NCBI GenBank assembly: GCA_964019165.1
Contig: OZ025277.1
Location: 10,401,534-10,465,533, forward strand
DNA length: 64,000 bases
Reading direction: 5' to 3'
Origin: Mastigias papua
Taxonomy: Eukaryota; Cnidaria; Scyphozoa; Rhizostomeae; Mastigiidae
Part shown: positions 13,501 through 24,093 of the stretch, piece by piece
Position numbering within the stretch: the stretch's first letter is position 1
Layout of the letters: each line of letters starts with the position of its first letter
Translations under genes and position numbers: made by a program
Notes under the pieces: model-generated
Told to the model about the DNA's origin: nothing
What the model saw: the letters and a program-made list of their open reading frames with translations, nothing else
Database searches by the model: none

Positions 13501-13574
13501 TAGAACCAAAAATGAAACAAGAGAGGCGGCTGAAAGCGCTTGGGATGGCATCAGACCCAAATATTGAAATATGA
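7554..13574 (+). CDS. B3GAT3: Galactosylgalactosylxylosylprotein 3-beta-glucuronosyltransferase (GlcAT-I), 3 exons, 5' end missing
   Basis: Exons are 7554-8044, 9254-9547 and 13476-13574 (stop TGA); the exon junctions join in phase 0, and the first acceptor follows TTCTTCTTGGCAG. The enzyme (GT43, Golgi type II membrane protein) transfers glucuronic acid from UDP-GlcA to Gal-Gal-Xyl-Ser and finishes the glycosaminoglycan linker. Exon 1 here gives a coiled stem, then VTPTYKR, HWIVVEDA, RGVDQRN and the metal-binding FADDDN. Exon 2 has GGLRWEGP with the expected catalytic Glu and FPLDMAAFA. Exon 3 has ILVWHT and PKMKQE, the latter typical of B3GAT3 rather than B3GAT1/2. The usual WHTRTEK reads WHTQTVE, replacing an Arg thought to contact UDP. 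The membrane-anchor exon was not found. Intron 2 (3.9 kb) holds a MITE and a LINE remnant; intron 1 holds a foldback element. Confidence 0.92.
8808..9004. mobile_element. Foldback (hairpin) element in B3GAT3 intron
   Basis: Two arms of about 90 bp are near-perfect reverse complements. The outer ends read ttcaaggggccct and agggccccttgaa, around a short A/T-rich loop near 8895-8915. Transcribed as part of the intron, it would form one long hairpin. There is no ORF. It is probably a foldback MITE; a role as a double-stranded RNA source is possible but not shown. Confidence 0.75.
10245..10692. mobile_element. MITE-like element, family B, copy 1
   Basis: The ends read 'taccataa' and 'tttatggta', with runs of 'taagccccc' facing inward from both sides. 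The central part (about 10360-10500, around 'cactttgtggtattga') matches 30516-31136, so the two are copies of one family. It lies in B3GAT3 intron 2 and has no ORF. Confidence 0.6.
11180..12840 (+). pseudogene. LINE reverse-transcriptase remnant in B3GAT3 intron 2
   Basis: Broken reading frames give, in order, GDCLSPL and an F-x-DDA-type region with the A/F position disturbed (11183-11400), ADMIIRVEKCSTFGI (11440-11700), then YTWHHNSVL and RPDLVLISPDN...LYLLELT (12230-12560) and FINLSMSALG (12620-12660). The order matches the second half of a non-LTR reverse transcriptase followed by a C-terminal domain. The RPD-x(n)-ELT spacing looks like a PD-(D/E)xK restriction-like endonuclease, which would place it with R2-like LINEs (an inference). 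Frameshifts and stops make it dead. An 11-nt tandem repeat has expanded inside it. Confidence 0.75.
12328..12450 (+). repeat. 11-nt tandem repeat (atcttcttctc)n
   Basis: About eleven units of an 11-bp pyrimidine repeat lie inside the LINE remnant, between its YTWHHN and RPDLVL segments. As 11 is not a multiple of 3, the translation cycles through all frames and gives an 11-residue protein repeat. Confidence 0.9.
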
Positions 13575-13847
13575 GAGCTAAGTACATTTACAGAATTTTC
13601 TGGAAATTTCTAGGGAAACCAGCATTTCTTGTGCTAGTAGAATGATGTTCAGGAGCTTTCTAAGTGTTTGATTAAAAGGAATTTACTTCTTGCTCAAATG
13701 GACTGTCATTGTAAATGTCCCGTTACCCAGACCAGTCTTAGGAGAGTCGGTTAGTCAGACCTTTGTTTATGTCATAAATGTGGTTTCGAATTTGTCAACT
13801 TGTCGAGCTCATCTGGGTGTAAGATATATTTCCAGTCGTCGCAACTG

Positions 13848-14398
13848 TGGATCAGACGGTACTACCATAAGTCAAACGGTATAACCATAGGTCAACTGGT
13901 ACAACCATAGGTCCCTTGATACAACCATAGGTCAGTGGGTGCAATCACAGGTCATTTGGCACAACCACAGATCAGTCACTACAACCTTAGGTCAATCGGT
14001 AAAGCCATAGGTAAGTCGGTACAATCATGGTTCAGTTGCTACAACCATTAGTTAGTCACTACAACCATAGGTCAATCAGTACAAGGAAAGGTGAATCGAT
14101 ACAGTCATAGATCAGCTGGTACAATCATAGTTCAGTTGGTACACCCTTTGGTTTGTGGGTAGAACCATAGGTCATCACTACAGACATATGTCAACAAGCC
14201 TAGATCAGTTGGTACAAGCATAGGACAGTTGATACAGCATAGGTCAGTTGATACAGCATAGGTCAGTCCGTACGACCATAGGTCAGTCGATACAATCATA
14301 TGTCAATCGGTACAGGTATGATTCAATTGATTGAACCATGGAAAATTCTATACAAAGGAGAAATTATTCGGTACAATCATAGGTCAATCGGTAAGATT
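13848..14398 (+). repeat. Degenerate 20-bp minisatellite
   Basis: About 27 units of roughly 20 bp built on 'accataggtcagtcggtaca', with many substitutions and small indels. It lies 275 bp beyond the B3GAT3 stop codon. Units diverge all along the array, so it looks old. There are no distinct spacers, so it is not CRISPR-like. Confidence 0.9.
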
Positions 14399-14647
14399 TG
14401 ATGTTACTTTAAGTCTGGTTGATAAGGTAAATCCCCAGTTTTCTCTGTGAAACCTCACATTATTGCATTCCCCATTAGAAAATTACTTCAAGTAGACTAT
14501 GAGACACTCATGGCAACGCCCCTTTTAAATGAGTATTTGCCCCTGTATAGAACTGCCGCTATAGTAGTAGTATATATTAATAGATACTTTGTTTAGAGTT
14601 GGCTGGTAAACCTATCAATGAACTAAGTATGGACATATATATTTTGT

Positions 14648-14966
<319 letters not shown>

Positions 14967-14984
14967 TATATATTCTGTATAGTT

Positions 14985-15330
14985 GGCTTTGGACTAGTGT
15001 TAGAGTGCATGGATTTTGTGCAGGAGGTCTCGGGATCGACACCAGGCTATGTCATACGAATGATTTCAAACATGCTACAAGCTGCCTGCTCTCTTAGCAG
15101 TCAGCCTTAAAAGGAGTCATTATGAGAGTCAAAAATGTGAAGCTACCTGTGGGTAAGCTACCGTTGTGTACTCATAGCCACGTTACCATTGGCTAAGTAA
15201 ATGTAGATGGGACGCTTTATGCACCTCTGGTGCAAGAAGCTTGGGTTTTGACTGTCTGACCACAGTAGAGCATGAACTGTCATGTCGTTTTGGTATAAAT
15301 GGATGGATACGTGCAGTCCTAAATGCATTC
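14985..15330 (+). mobile_element. tRNA-derived SINE
   Basis: An A-box-like 'tagtgttagagtgcatgg' (from 14996) is followed 36 bp on by a B-box-like 'gggatcgacacc' (15032-15043). Spacing and order match a type II RNA polymerase III promoter. The following roughly 280 bp does not look like tRNA and would be the SINE body; the 3' end is uncertain. Changes in both boxes suggest an old, inactive copy. Confidence 0.6.
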
Positions 15331-17435
15331 TTCAGCTCTTTCTTCCTCCGTCAATAAATTTCTATTCAAGAAAAGGTTTTATAGCTGCAAGTTTTTATGT
15401 TTTTGAAAAGTAGCTAATCGTATTCAAGTTTTATTACGGTCCAATTTGATTCTGACGTAACCTATCAGTTGATATCAATCAGATCTGATTTTTTACTTGC
15501 AGAGTCTCGTAAACAGAACTGTTAGAATTCGGTACTCTTCCTGAGTTCATTAAATTGTAAATAGAGAATAATTTTTGTAAGATATCGCAAATTATTTGAT
15601 AGGCTTTGCATAAATTATCATATGTCACCTAAATGTATTATTATCGACGAGAATTGCATTCAAGTTGGTTTTTTCGTATTATTATTTCCAATCCATAAAA
15701 GGGACCATTCCCAAACACTCTCCCCTGCTACATTCAATTACCCTTCGCCAGGGACTGGGTATTGTCAGGACTATTCATATTTGGCTGCCCATAGACTAGA
15801 TAAATAAATAAACTAGTTCCCTTGGCTGGAAATTTTTGGCCTGTTTGCTGTCTTATTTTATCTTCCATTTGTCATATTGAGGAAATTACTTGGTGAATTT
15901 TGATTTTCGGTTCCCATCTCCCAATCGAGTAAACTTTGGGAAGAGCTCTGTAAATTCGCATTCATAATATGCAAACACACATGATATTGGTTATGATAGG
16001 GACAAAGATTGGCATACTGAAAGTGAATTAAAGTAATCCCTCCCACTGAATCATTTCAATGCTATTGGCAGCTTTGATTAGCCTGTAAGAACAAAGGAAA
16101 GATTTAGCTGAAACCCAAACATTTACTGCATGAAGAGCACTGACTATAGATAAAAAGGCATTTCCCACAATGAAACTCATCTATCGAGAGGAAGGAGAGT
16201 CGGTGACACGAATCCCTTCAGCTTAGAATTTTCCGGTCTTGTGCCTCTCAGTCATTAGTGATGAAAGTTTGTGGAATCTAGACTACTGTTTGCACCAGTG
16301 GCTTTTTAGTCCAAATAGAGGTATTCAAAATGAAGCAATGACATTCAGTGCTAATTGGTTTTCTAAACAACAGTGCAAGATGAGACTTGCCCACTCAGAT
16401 ATGAATGATATTGAATACTATATGGTTTGATGTCACAGGAATGAATGCACGATTGTGCAGTGCGACAGGGCAATTGACCATCACAAATGCATGCCCTTAT
16501 TTAGAGCAGTGCTAACAATAGAATCCGGGTTATTTGCCATATGATTGAAAAACTGGAATTGTCGACGATTTCACTCCTCCTTGATTTGAGAATCAATAGT
16601 GTAGAAAGGCAAAATTCTGAAAAAGCACAGCAAGTATAAATTCGACCAGCTGCTCAAACAAAGATCAAGGTAGGAGGTTTTGTATTTGAAATCAAATGCG
16701 TAAAGTGCGCATGCAAATGCAGGATATTGGTTATAAGTGATATGTGTTATGGATCAATATTGATAATGTTCTGGGTTGTCATAAATTATACTGAATGAGA
16801 ATTGCGTGAAAATTCACCGGTTGTACTACCTTTTTTTGGTACCGTAGGATATTGATAGCGCAGTGGAAAATGAAGTAACTATGGCAGAGATCATTCCTAA
16901 CAGTCACAAAAGGATTATGATTGGTCGCTTGCCCACATGTGTATTTTGAATTGCGTAAAATTGATGCTTTGGGTGCCCAGAACACTTCAATTTGTTCTGA
17001 AGCAAGCTAAAGCATTCAGAACAACTGCTGTTTTCCTCATTTCCTGTTCTGAAGTTGCTTTGCTAGATTGAATGTGTACCATTTTTGGTATATTTTGAGA
17101 GGGCAATGGAAAAATTTGTCTATTTGGTTTAGAAGCGATTAATGCACATTCATAAAGTTGATTAACGGTCCACTAAAAAGTACTGCCTTCAGAAGACCAG
17201 CAGTACAATTTTCAATTATACATTGCTACTCGTATTATCTACCTCATAATGCTTGCCACTTAAAAGTGAACAGTTCATCGTTCCATTACACCTAAGATCT
17301 TTCAGCGTTTCTGTCCATCATGAATAAATTTAGCAAGAATTCTTCTAAGCATTGTATGGCTTTCAAGATGAAACATGGTAGAAACCTCACTTAAAACAGT
17401 TGGCTTCATTTCTGTTTTCAGGAGATTACAGTAAT
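15331..17435. other. Intergenic stretch before the DAN-like gene
   Basis: No gene is recognised. A pyrimidine tract ending in TTTCTGTTTTCAG at 17421 looks like a splice acceptor, so the DAN-like gene may have 5' untranslated exons in this stretch. Confidence 0.35.
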
Positions 17436-17858
17436 ATGAAGCTTTACTGCAAGATTGCATTGCTCGTGATTTTTTGTTCTATGGATGCTAGTGTAAATAG
17501 CGGCGTCTTTGGTGGGAGCATTGGGAAAAGCACGTGGAGACTCATACAGGCAATGCATCTTCCATGTCAAAAGTTCACATTCACCGAAGTGTTTCATCGA
17601 CCAGGATGTGATGCAGTCAAGGTCACTAATCATTTCTGTGCGGGAAAGTGCCTCTCAGTGTTTTATCCAACACTGCCTCGAAAGTGCTTCGCATGTCATC
17701 CTAAAAAAGTAGACTTTCTTAATGTAAAGTTCAACTGCTCTGGTGCTAATGCCAATATACTCGCATATAAAACTGTTGAAATTGTAAAGTCTTGCCAATG
17801 TACACGCATTAAGTGTATGCGTAGATATTTTCCTGACTCATTTGGTAGAGTTGTTTGA
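17436..17858 (+). CDS. Secreted DAN/gremlin-type cystine-knot protein
   Basis: The ORF codes for 140 residues. The ATG at 17436 was chosen because it opens a signal peptide (MKLYCKIALLVIFCSMDA) and follows a likely acceptor at 17421; the upstream in-frame codons have no ATG. The mature part has the C-terminal cystine-knot pattern of the DAN family: LPC, PGC, a HFCAGKC motif (C-x-G-x-C), CFAC, KFNC and a final KSCQC. PKK after CFACH matches the gremlin 'C-x-x-C-K-P-K-K' region. Such proteins bind BMP-type ligands outside the cell and block receptor binding. An extra Cys (RIKC) follows the knot. The coding part has no intron. Gremlin, DAN and cerberus-like subgroups cannot be separated by eye. 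Confidence 0.8.
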   Translation: MKLYCKIALLVIFCSMDASVNSGVFGGSIGKSTWRLIQAMHLPCQKFTFTEVFHRPGCDAVKVTNHFCAGKCLSVFYPTLPRKCFACHPKKVDFLNVKFNCSGANANILAYKTVEIVKSCQCTRIKCMRRYFPDSFGRVV

Positions 17859-18134
17859 GAAATGGCAAATCGGTGGCCGCATGGAATCGCAAGAAGAACT
17901 GCTGGTCCTGTTGAATCAGCTCTTCAATTTACTTAGTGTTTGATCATTTTTTGCTCCTTGGACATGAAAATTTGCGCTAAACAACTACTTTTGTCTGCTC
18001 TGTATTTAGACGAAATTGTGTTTCCTTTCTTTTATCACAGTCATTTCCATTTTTTACCACCCCGTCTTCGCAATATTTGCTAAATTTCTTCGGTTGTGTA
18101 GTTTGAAGAATTAGTGACTGTTTAGGCCACCAGA

Positions 18135-21100
18135 TTATGGAATGATGGTCGTACTTGCATGCGTTAAAAGTGAAGGAGTTATCACTTCTGTACTATTGGA
18201 TTCTGGAAATATCGTAACCATTGGCTGGCATTGTTTTTCTGACTTCAAGGACTCTGTGAACATCTTTGGGAAATCTCTGGCCATAGCATGGAAACTTATG
18301 AGGACACGACGATAGGTACAAGTGCTCCATGTATGAGGTTTAGTATGTCTGATAAATCCTTCGTTGTCTTGTGGCAAGACACCTGCCTTTTTAGCAACCA
18401 TACCAAAGTAGGCGTCTTCTGCTGAAAATGCGGAGTAACGTGGAATGATAGATATAACCGTCTGTAGTACATCAGCTGATATCATATATGCAGCACCAAT
18501 TATATACGGTGCGTATGTTTCGTGAGGATACACATCTTTGGAAACAAACAGCTCACTTTCTCGGTTTCTTACTGGTCGTGGGATGTGGCCTGTAGTTGAT
18601 ATGCCTAACAAGGTAACAAGGAAAAACATGACATAGTGCGAATATTCCTGGTCTCTTCTGTTTGATATGAATGATGTAGGGTAAATTCCTCTGCCTTCGT
18701 TTTACGTAGTTTTTATATACTGATAGAAACATTATCTTTCTTTGAGACGGAGGTTAGTAATATGGCCTAACGAAGCATGAATATGGTTTACTAATAAGTG
18801 CCTTGGCATATTGATTTTAGGGGCAAGCCCTTCCGTGTAGTTTCAGCTTATCAATGTGACTTTTTGATCATAATAATCATCATAATCATAAAGCTTATTT
18901 ACAGTTGGTTTATTTATAGTTAGTAATAACTAATTAACACCAACTATTTACAATATAATATGCAACGAAATACATAAAAACCCTAAATTAAGTGCAAATG
19001 TAGCACGTGCAGTTGTTGCCATCCCAGCAACGTATTCCTTTTTTGAATTTTACGAGAGAAGTTGTCAATTTTAGATCATCACTAAGAGTATTCCACAATA
19101 GACTGCCTCTAAAGGATAGGGAATTTATTCCGTAGCGCTGAGAATTCACCGAGGGGAGTTTGCATAGTTCCTTAGTCCGTAGGTTGTAGGGGACATCTTT
19201 CTTGACAAAGAAATCCCACATGTACTCCGGATTGAGATGGTTCATTGATTTGTAGATTTCAATCATAAGATTTTGTAGATTCTTTTTATGTGTTGTCGTT
19301 GTATCACCCCTATCTAAAAGTTCCTCAAATGTGGATTCATAGTCTCTATATAAAGTTCTCAGTGCACGTTTGTGGGTCCTATTAATTTCATTATTTGCAA
19401 CTTTGCTGCAAAATAGCCAGATCAGAGGGCAATAGGAAAAATTTGACATTATCACGGAGTTTAAAAGTAGCTTTGACTTTTGTTCTCCTAGATATGGTCT
19501 TAACCTTCCAAATGCATACACTTTTTGGTTGACCTTCTTACATAGTTCTTTCACATGCGTTTCAAACTTTAGTGAGTTGTCAATGTTTACACCCAGAAGT
19601 TTTACATGAGCGCTTTTTTGTAGAGCCTAGGTTTCTTTATGGTCATATTTCCTAAGGATAACTTGATGCAAACTTGATACACACGTGATGAGATTTACTG
19701 ACTATCTTTTTCTCAATGTATCTACTCCAAAGACTCTTAGCAACACCTTGTTGCACTGGAAACGATTAGCAACATATTTACTTTATATTTGTACGAGTCT
19801 TACCAGTATAAAAGTTTTCATCATGAAATGTCCCATTCGTCCTCTCAAACAACCAGTTTACTATTAGTCTCAAATTGACAAAGACACCATCATGGACTTT
19901 AAGTAGATACTTTGGTCGACAGCTGCAAGCTGCCCAACCCAGTCCAGTTATTGCTTTGTATACAAGATTTCTCTTTTCATCCCTGTATCTAGAAAGAGAT
20001 TATTAGCAGAATGAAGTGCTCTTCACATTACTCGTGTTACGTACCATTCTTAGCGCTTGTCTCATATAGCATTGTAACTTACGACTTGCAATCACAGGTT
20101 TTTTTTTATTTTTTATTTATTCTTATTTAATCTTATTTACCCACAATATCCATTCAGCTATACTTGAAATTACATAAACTAATACAATATTACATGAAGA
20201 AAATTAAGCCACCATACCGCAAAAAAAACAAACAAAATAACAAATGTACTACAGTAAGAAGTATTTTATTGCTGGTCTTCCATGGATTTGTGCAAATTAA
20301 GACTACTATAATGTCTTGTAGCTCAAAAGGTGAGATTTCAACTCTTTTTTAAATCGTGGAATGGTCTCGGCATTTCTAATGGCCTGTGGGATACTATTCT
20401 AAGTATTCGGAGCCGTGTACAAAAAGCTTTTCTGGTATGTTATAGTTTTAGCTTTTATACATGTAGGTTATTCATATTCCTGGTGTTATAGTTTGATAAG
20501 GTTATAGCTCTTAGATGGGCTGTCACCCCAATAGATCAATGTCTTTATAGGGGCAGAATACTGTTACATTGTGATTACACTGTTATAAGAAATAGATAAA
20601 TTTTGCCGAGGGTCACTGTTCTTAATTGTTGATAATTTTAGATTCAGATGTTCTTAAAATTTCTCCTGTTTTTAAGAGTGACTTTTTGGAAATATTTGAG
20701 AAACTGTATGCACTTTGTAAGACTTTCGGCTGGGCCACATTTGAAAATAAGGCAACGAATATTAATATTTCACCGGAAATTGTTTGCCAAAGGAAGGTGC
20801 GTAGTTGACTGCTTGTGAAAATTCTCATCTGAGGATGAGCATATCCTAGCAAAGTTTTTAATTTTTGGCAAATCAAACCTCAGTGTTCTTTTTAAGTGTG
20901 CTCAGATAATAAAGAAAGAGTGCACCTTTGTGGAATACGTACTAAGTCCCCCTTTAGGTTTTCTTTAGCTCTAGCTGTTTATTGACTTCTATTGACAGTT
21001 GTTTCTCTCAATCTTCATTGACTTTTGCATATATACGGTAAGTCCTAGAATTAGCCCCCCTGGTGGCTTATTTACCTTTGATACTCTTTAGGTGGGAGCT

Positions 21101-22059
21101 TATTCGGGCGGAGGGCTTATTCGAGGGACTTATGAAATTACTTCACACATGCTTCATAAAAAGTTCATTTTCAAAGCGCCTTTTTCCTTAATATTTGAAG
21201 AACAGTGTAAATTTATGGAATGGTCTTTATGAAGTCTTCATCATCATCTGGAGTGGGGGCTTATTCGAGGGGGGGCATGTTAACAATTTGAAGTTCTAGC
21301 ATGGGGGCTTTTTCGAGAGGAGCTTTTTCGAGGGGTGCCAGTTCGAGGATTTACGGTACCTATGCTAAACCCTGGACGCCATACATGATTAAATCTTAAA
21401 TTCTTTGACTATTAGACATAAGGTTCATGAGCATGAAAATTTGGTTTTGCAACCATTTATTTTCATATCCATTATCTCAGAAAGCAGTTAAAAAAATGTA
21501 CAGGAATTGATTTGCTACACGAGCTGATCTTTATCTTCTAGGATAGTCTTTCGTGGCCAAGCAACATAAATGATTAATGTATAGGAGTTTGGTCTATAAA
21601 GCAAACTTACCTCCCCAATATGATGTCTCTGTTTGAAGCAATTTCATGCTTTATTTTGGCCTCTAAGAACGGATTGTTTGTTCTCGAAAGCACAAACACC
21701 ATGTGCCAGGCAGGACCCTCATTGTACAACTGCAGAGGTGGCACAGAGGACAAATACTTTCGTAGCATAAGGCGATTTAATATGTTGTTCGGTGAAGACA
21801 CAACCAGTAGCAGTATCAAAGGTATTCCATGGCATTTTGAGGGTGCGTCCTCATACATGATGCCTGAATTGCATTCAACTATAGCATTTTTAAGAGCCCT
21901 TGTATTACCTTCATTACGGACAATTGCCTTTGGATAACGAATGTTTTTAGAAGAAGTGCCATTGAAGAAGCATCTAGCCATCCATAGTAATATGTATATG
22001 GTAGCGATCAAGCTTAAAGCTTTGGAAATTCTTCTTTTTAAACGGAGCATCTTCTTCAC
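18135..22059 (-). CDS. GT31 beta-1,3-glycosyltransferase, 3 exons, atypical DxD
   Basis: Minus-strand exons are 22059-21611, 19988-19804 and 18604-18135. Donors AG|GTAAG and ACTG|GTAAG and acceptors after TTTCTAG and TTGTTAG keep one frame of 367 residues, normal for B3GALT-type enzymes. Exon 1 has a cytosolic basic start, a membrane anchor (ALSLIATIYILLWMA) and the LLLVVSSPNN motif. Exon 2 has RNLVYKAITGLGWA and YLLKVHDGVFVN, where family members have K-T-D-D-D-V-F-V. Exon 3 has YAPYIIGAAYMIS and the conserved AEDAYFG. The Golgi enzymes add Gal or GlcNAc in beta-1,3 linkage using Mn2+ held by DxD. Here the three Asp positions read His-Asp-Gly (19894-19886), so activity is doubtful. A LINE fragment sits in intron 2. 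The gene converges on the DAN-like gene, 276 bp away. Confidence 0.88.
18988..19690 (-). pseudogene. LINE reverse-transcriptase C-terminal fragment
   Basis: The minus frame 19554-18988 carries the thumb and C-terminal region typical of animal non-LTR retrotransposons: MSNFSYCPLIWLFCSK, then HKRALRTLYRDYES, then a final region ending in CTCYICT. Upstream, LGVNIDNSLKFETHV continues the frame to about 19640, where there is an in-frame stop. It is 5' truncated, as LINE insertions usually are, and inserted in intron 2 of the GT31 gene on the same strand. Confidence 0.85.
20600..20845 (+). repeat. Dispersed repeat C, copy 2
   Basis: It matches 3700-3850 and, inverted, 57945-58195. The shared landmarks are 'gagtgactttttggaaata', 'tttgagaaactgtatgca' and 'gcttgtgaaaattctcatct'. 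ORFs on both strands are not conserved between copies. Confidence 0.6.
21034..21358. mobile_element. MITE-like element, family A, copy 2
   Basis: It has the same inverted ends and internal 'gggggcttattcgag' units as 5041-5389, with an intact right end ('cgaggatttacggta') and a diverged left end ('tacggtaagtcctagaatta'). It lies in GT31 intron 1. Confidence 0.65.
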
Positions 22060-22794
22060 GCTATCGGAGTAGGAACAGACGTAGACTGTAAGGTCGAATC
22101 TCGCCAGGAATTCTCTTGTGTTATTTGTAACATCTACAATTATTGCCTTGTTCTTTGATCACTCAAAATGGATTTGCTCTAAAGGAATTAAAGCTTATCG
22201 TCTGTGTGCCTTTCATATTTCAAGTCGACCTCTTCCATGAGACAAAAGGTTATTAAGATCATGTTCATAAATGTTAAAAGCGCAAAATGGAACGATAGCT
22301 GCAGGTGCAGATTGTTATTCAGAATGGCATTTATTATGATTAGGAGCATTGACCAGACACCACATTTCATAAGAGATTCCGTATCGTAGCACTATGGATA
22401 CAGAAATTCACTGCTAATTTGATTGAACCACTTTTCTTAAATAGAGACATATGCAAGATACTTGCCGACTTTCTATAGCAACCGTTTCAAAATAAATGCG
22501 AAATAGTTTTGAAGTCTAAGCAGGTTCTGTGAGTAATAGCAAATATTGGTTCTTGAGAAACATTTTCATCTGAATATGTACGTGTTAAAAGGCCAGCTTT
22601 CATATTTAATTGAAAATCGCTTGTATGTCCGATATTTGGTATTTGAAAATTAACGGTTATGAAAGACGTAAAGAGCAGGTAGCCACGCGCACATATCTAC
22701 TTTCGGGCCAAGGCTTTTGCAGGCTTGATCTTGAACTTCATTTGTAAACAGAACCTTAGGATTTTTAAGTCAATCTCAACAAAAACGTAACAGA
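22060..22794. other. Upstream flank of the GT31 gene
   Basis: No further exon is recognised. A hydrophobic minus-strand ORF (22370-22188, 60 codons) lies upstream of the GT31 start and could be an upstream ORF in its leader, but nothing proves it is transcribed. Confidence 0.3.
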
Positions 22795-23170
22795 CAGAGG
22801 CGTACCTAGGGGACATGGGGGGGGGGCGGTTGCCCCCAGCCGATGATAAAAAGTTATGGTGCCTGAAAAAGCATGAATCTGGGGGAGATTTTGAAACTAA
22901 TTCGAACTAATTTGACTACATGAGACGAAAAGTTTTAGACAAGACTGGCAAAATATGCCTTTTGAAGAGCCAATGGCATTAAGTTGTCAATCACGGCAGA
23001 TACTTTATTTGATCTAAATACTGGGAAATTGCACATCATGAATGCCAAGTATATAAGCTGGATTTTACCACTGCTTAGAGGACCCTACATACTCTTGAGT
23101 ACTAAATAATTCTCTCCTGATGGGTACTCTTTGAATTTTCTCCACCCCCTCCCCTCATTTATGCCTCTGT
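22795..23170. mobile_element. TIR element with 'acagaggcgta' ends
   Basis: The left end reads 'cagaggcgtacctagggg' and the right end 'cccctcatttatgcctctg', an imperfect terminal inverted repeat next to G-rich and C-rich tracts. There is no ORF. It is probably a nonautonomous DNA transposon. No clear target duplication was seen. Confidence 0.5.
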
Positions 23171-24093
23171 TTTTATTTACATAGAGACCAACCAGATATT
23201 TATCTAATAGTTGCTTACACTGTCTAATAGTTGTTTTCGTTTCCCTAGCATTTTATTGACATGTTATGATACATCAGTCATGCCAAGTTGTTCCTCAAAA
23301 TATCAATGTCTTCCAATTTTCACTCTCCCCCCCCCATTTGTTCCAACCCACAATTGTTAATTTTCAGAATATGTTCAAATCCCCCAACTTATTCCCTACC
23401 TCCCCAATCATTTGGTACTCAAAAGTACGGGGTCCTATTCAAACAAAAATTGGAGATCATCCAGCATAGGTTTCAATTCCAAGTGCATTCAACAAGTCTT
23501 TAGATAGATATGTTAATCTAAAGTGCATGTGGTGGAGTAAACAAAAATAACTATAAGGCAGGAGCATACATGAACCTGCAAGTGTGGACTAACAGGTAGC
23601 TGACAGTCTTTATGCTACAACCAAATAAAAAATGAGTAACAATATCCCACTAACCTGGTCATTGCCCACTAAACAAAAAACCCTTCATTTTCTGGAAAGA
23701 ATGGCTCAAGTTAAACGGACACTGCCCATTTAATGGATATCCTAGTTCTCAGTAGAATTCTGAAATTTGAGTTGGAAAGCAAACAATTCTAACAGGGAGT
23801 AGAAGGAACAGGAAGCAAGATAGCCCAAAACCTACAGTAAACAAGATTAAGCATACACTATGTAATGTTCAGAATATTACTATCTGTGTCCACAGCAGCT
23901 CCACGATTACCTACAATTCAACTCTACACTGTAAAAAATAATTTTTTGCATAAAGCAGCTATTTATACATATATAATGTGACCAGTTGTTCTAGTGATCA
24001 AATACACCTCCAATTATGTAACTCAATGATACTGAGAAGCTTCTTCTAAGAGAAACTAAAGTCCAAAATATAATTTTATGAAAGTTAATCTAA
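23171..24093. other. Intergenic stretch downstream of SOCS
   Basis: No gene is recognised. It presumably contains the 3' UTR of the minus-strand SOCS gene. Polycytosine tracts occur near 23328-23400. Confidence 0.35.

Larger units (their letters stand above)
19989..21610 (-). other. GT31 intron 1
   Basis: A 1.6-kb intron with no other exon recognised. It holds repeat C copy 2 (20600-20845) and a family A MITE (21034-21358). Confidence 0.6.

Noticed and set aside
13848..14398. CRISPR-like array
   Set aside because: Units are contiguous and drift throughout; there are no unique spacers, and the DNA is animal.
19685..19867. Plus-strand ORF of 60 codons
   Set aside because: Antisense to GT31 exon 2 and its flanks.
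20622..20876. Middle exon of the GT31 gene
   Set aside because: The ORF belongs to dispersed repeat C; the true middle exon is 19804-19988, which matches the family and the splice phases.
21620..21937. Plus-strand ORF of 105 codons
   Set aside because: Antisense to GT31 exon 1.
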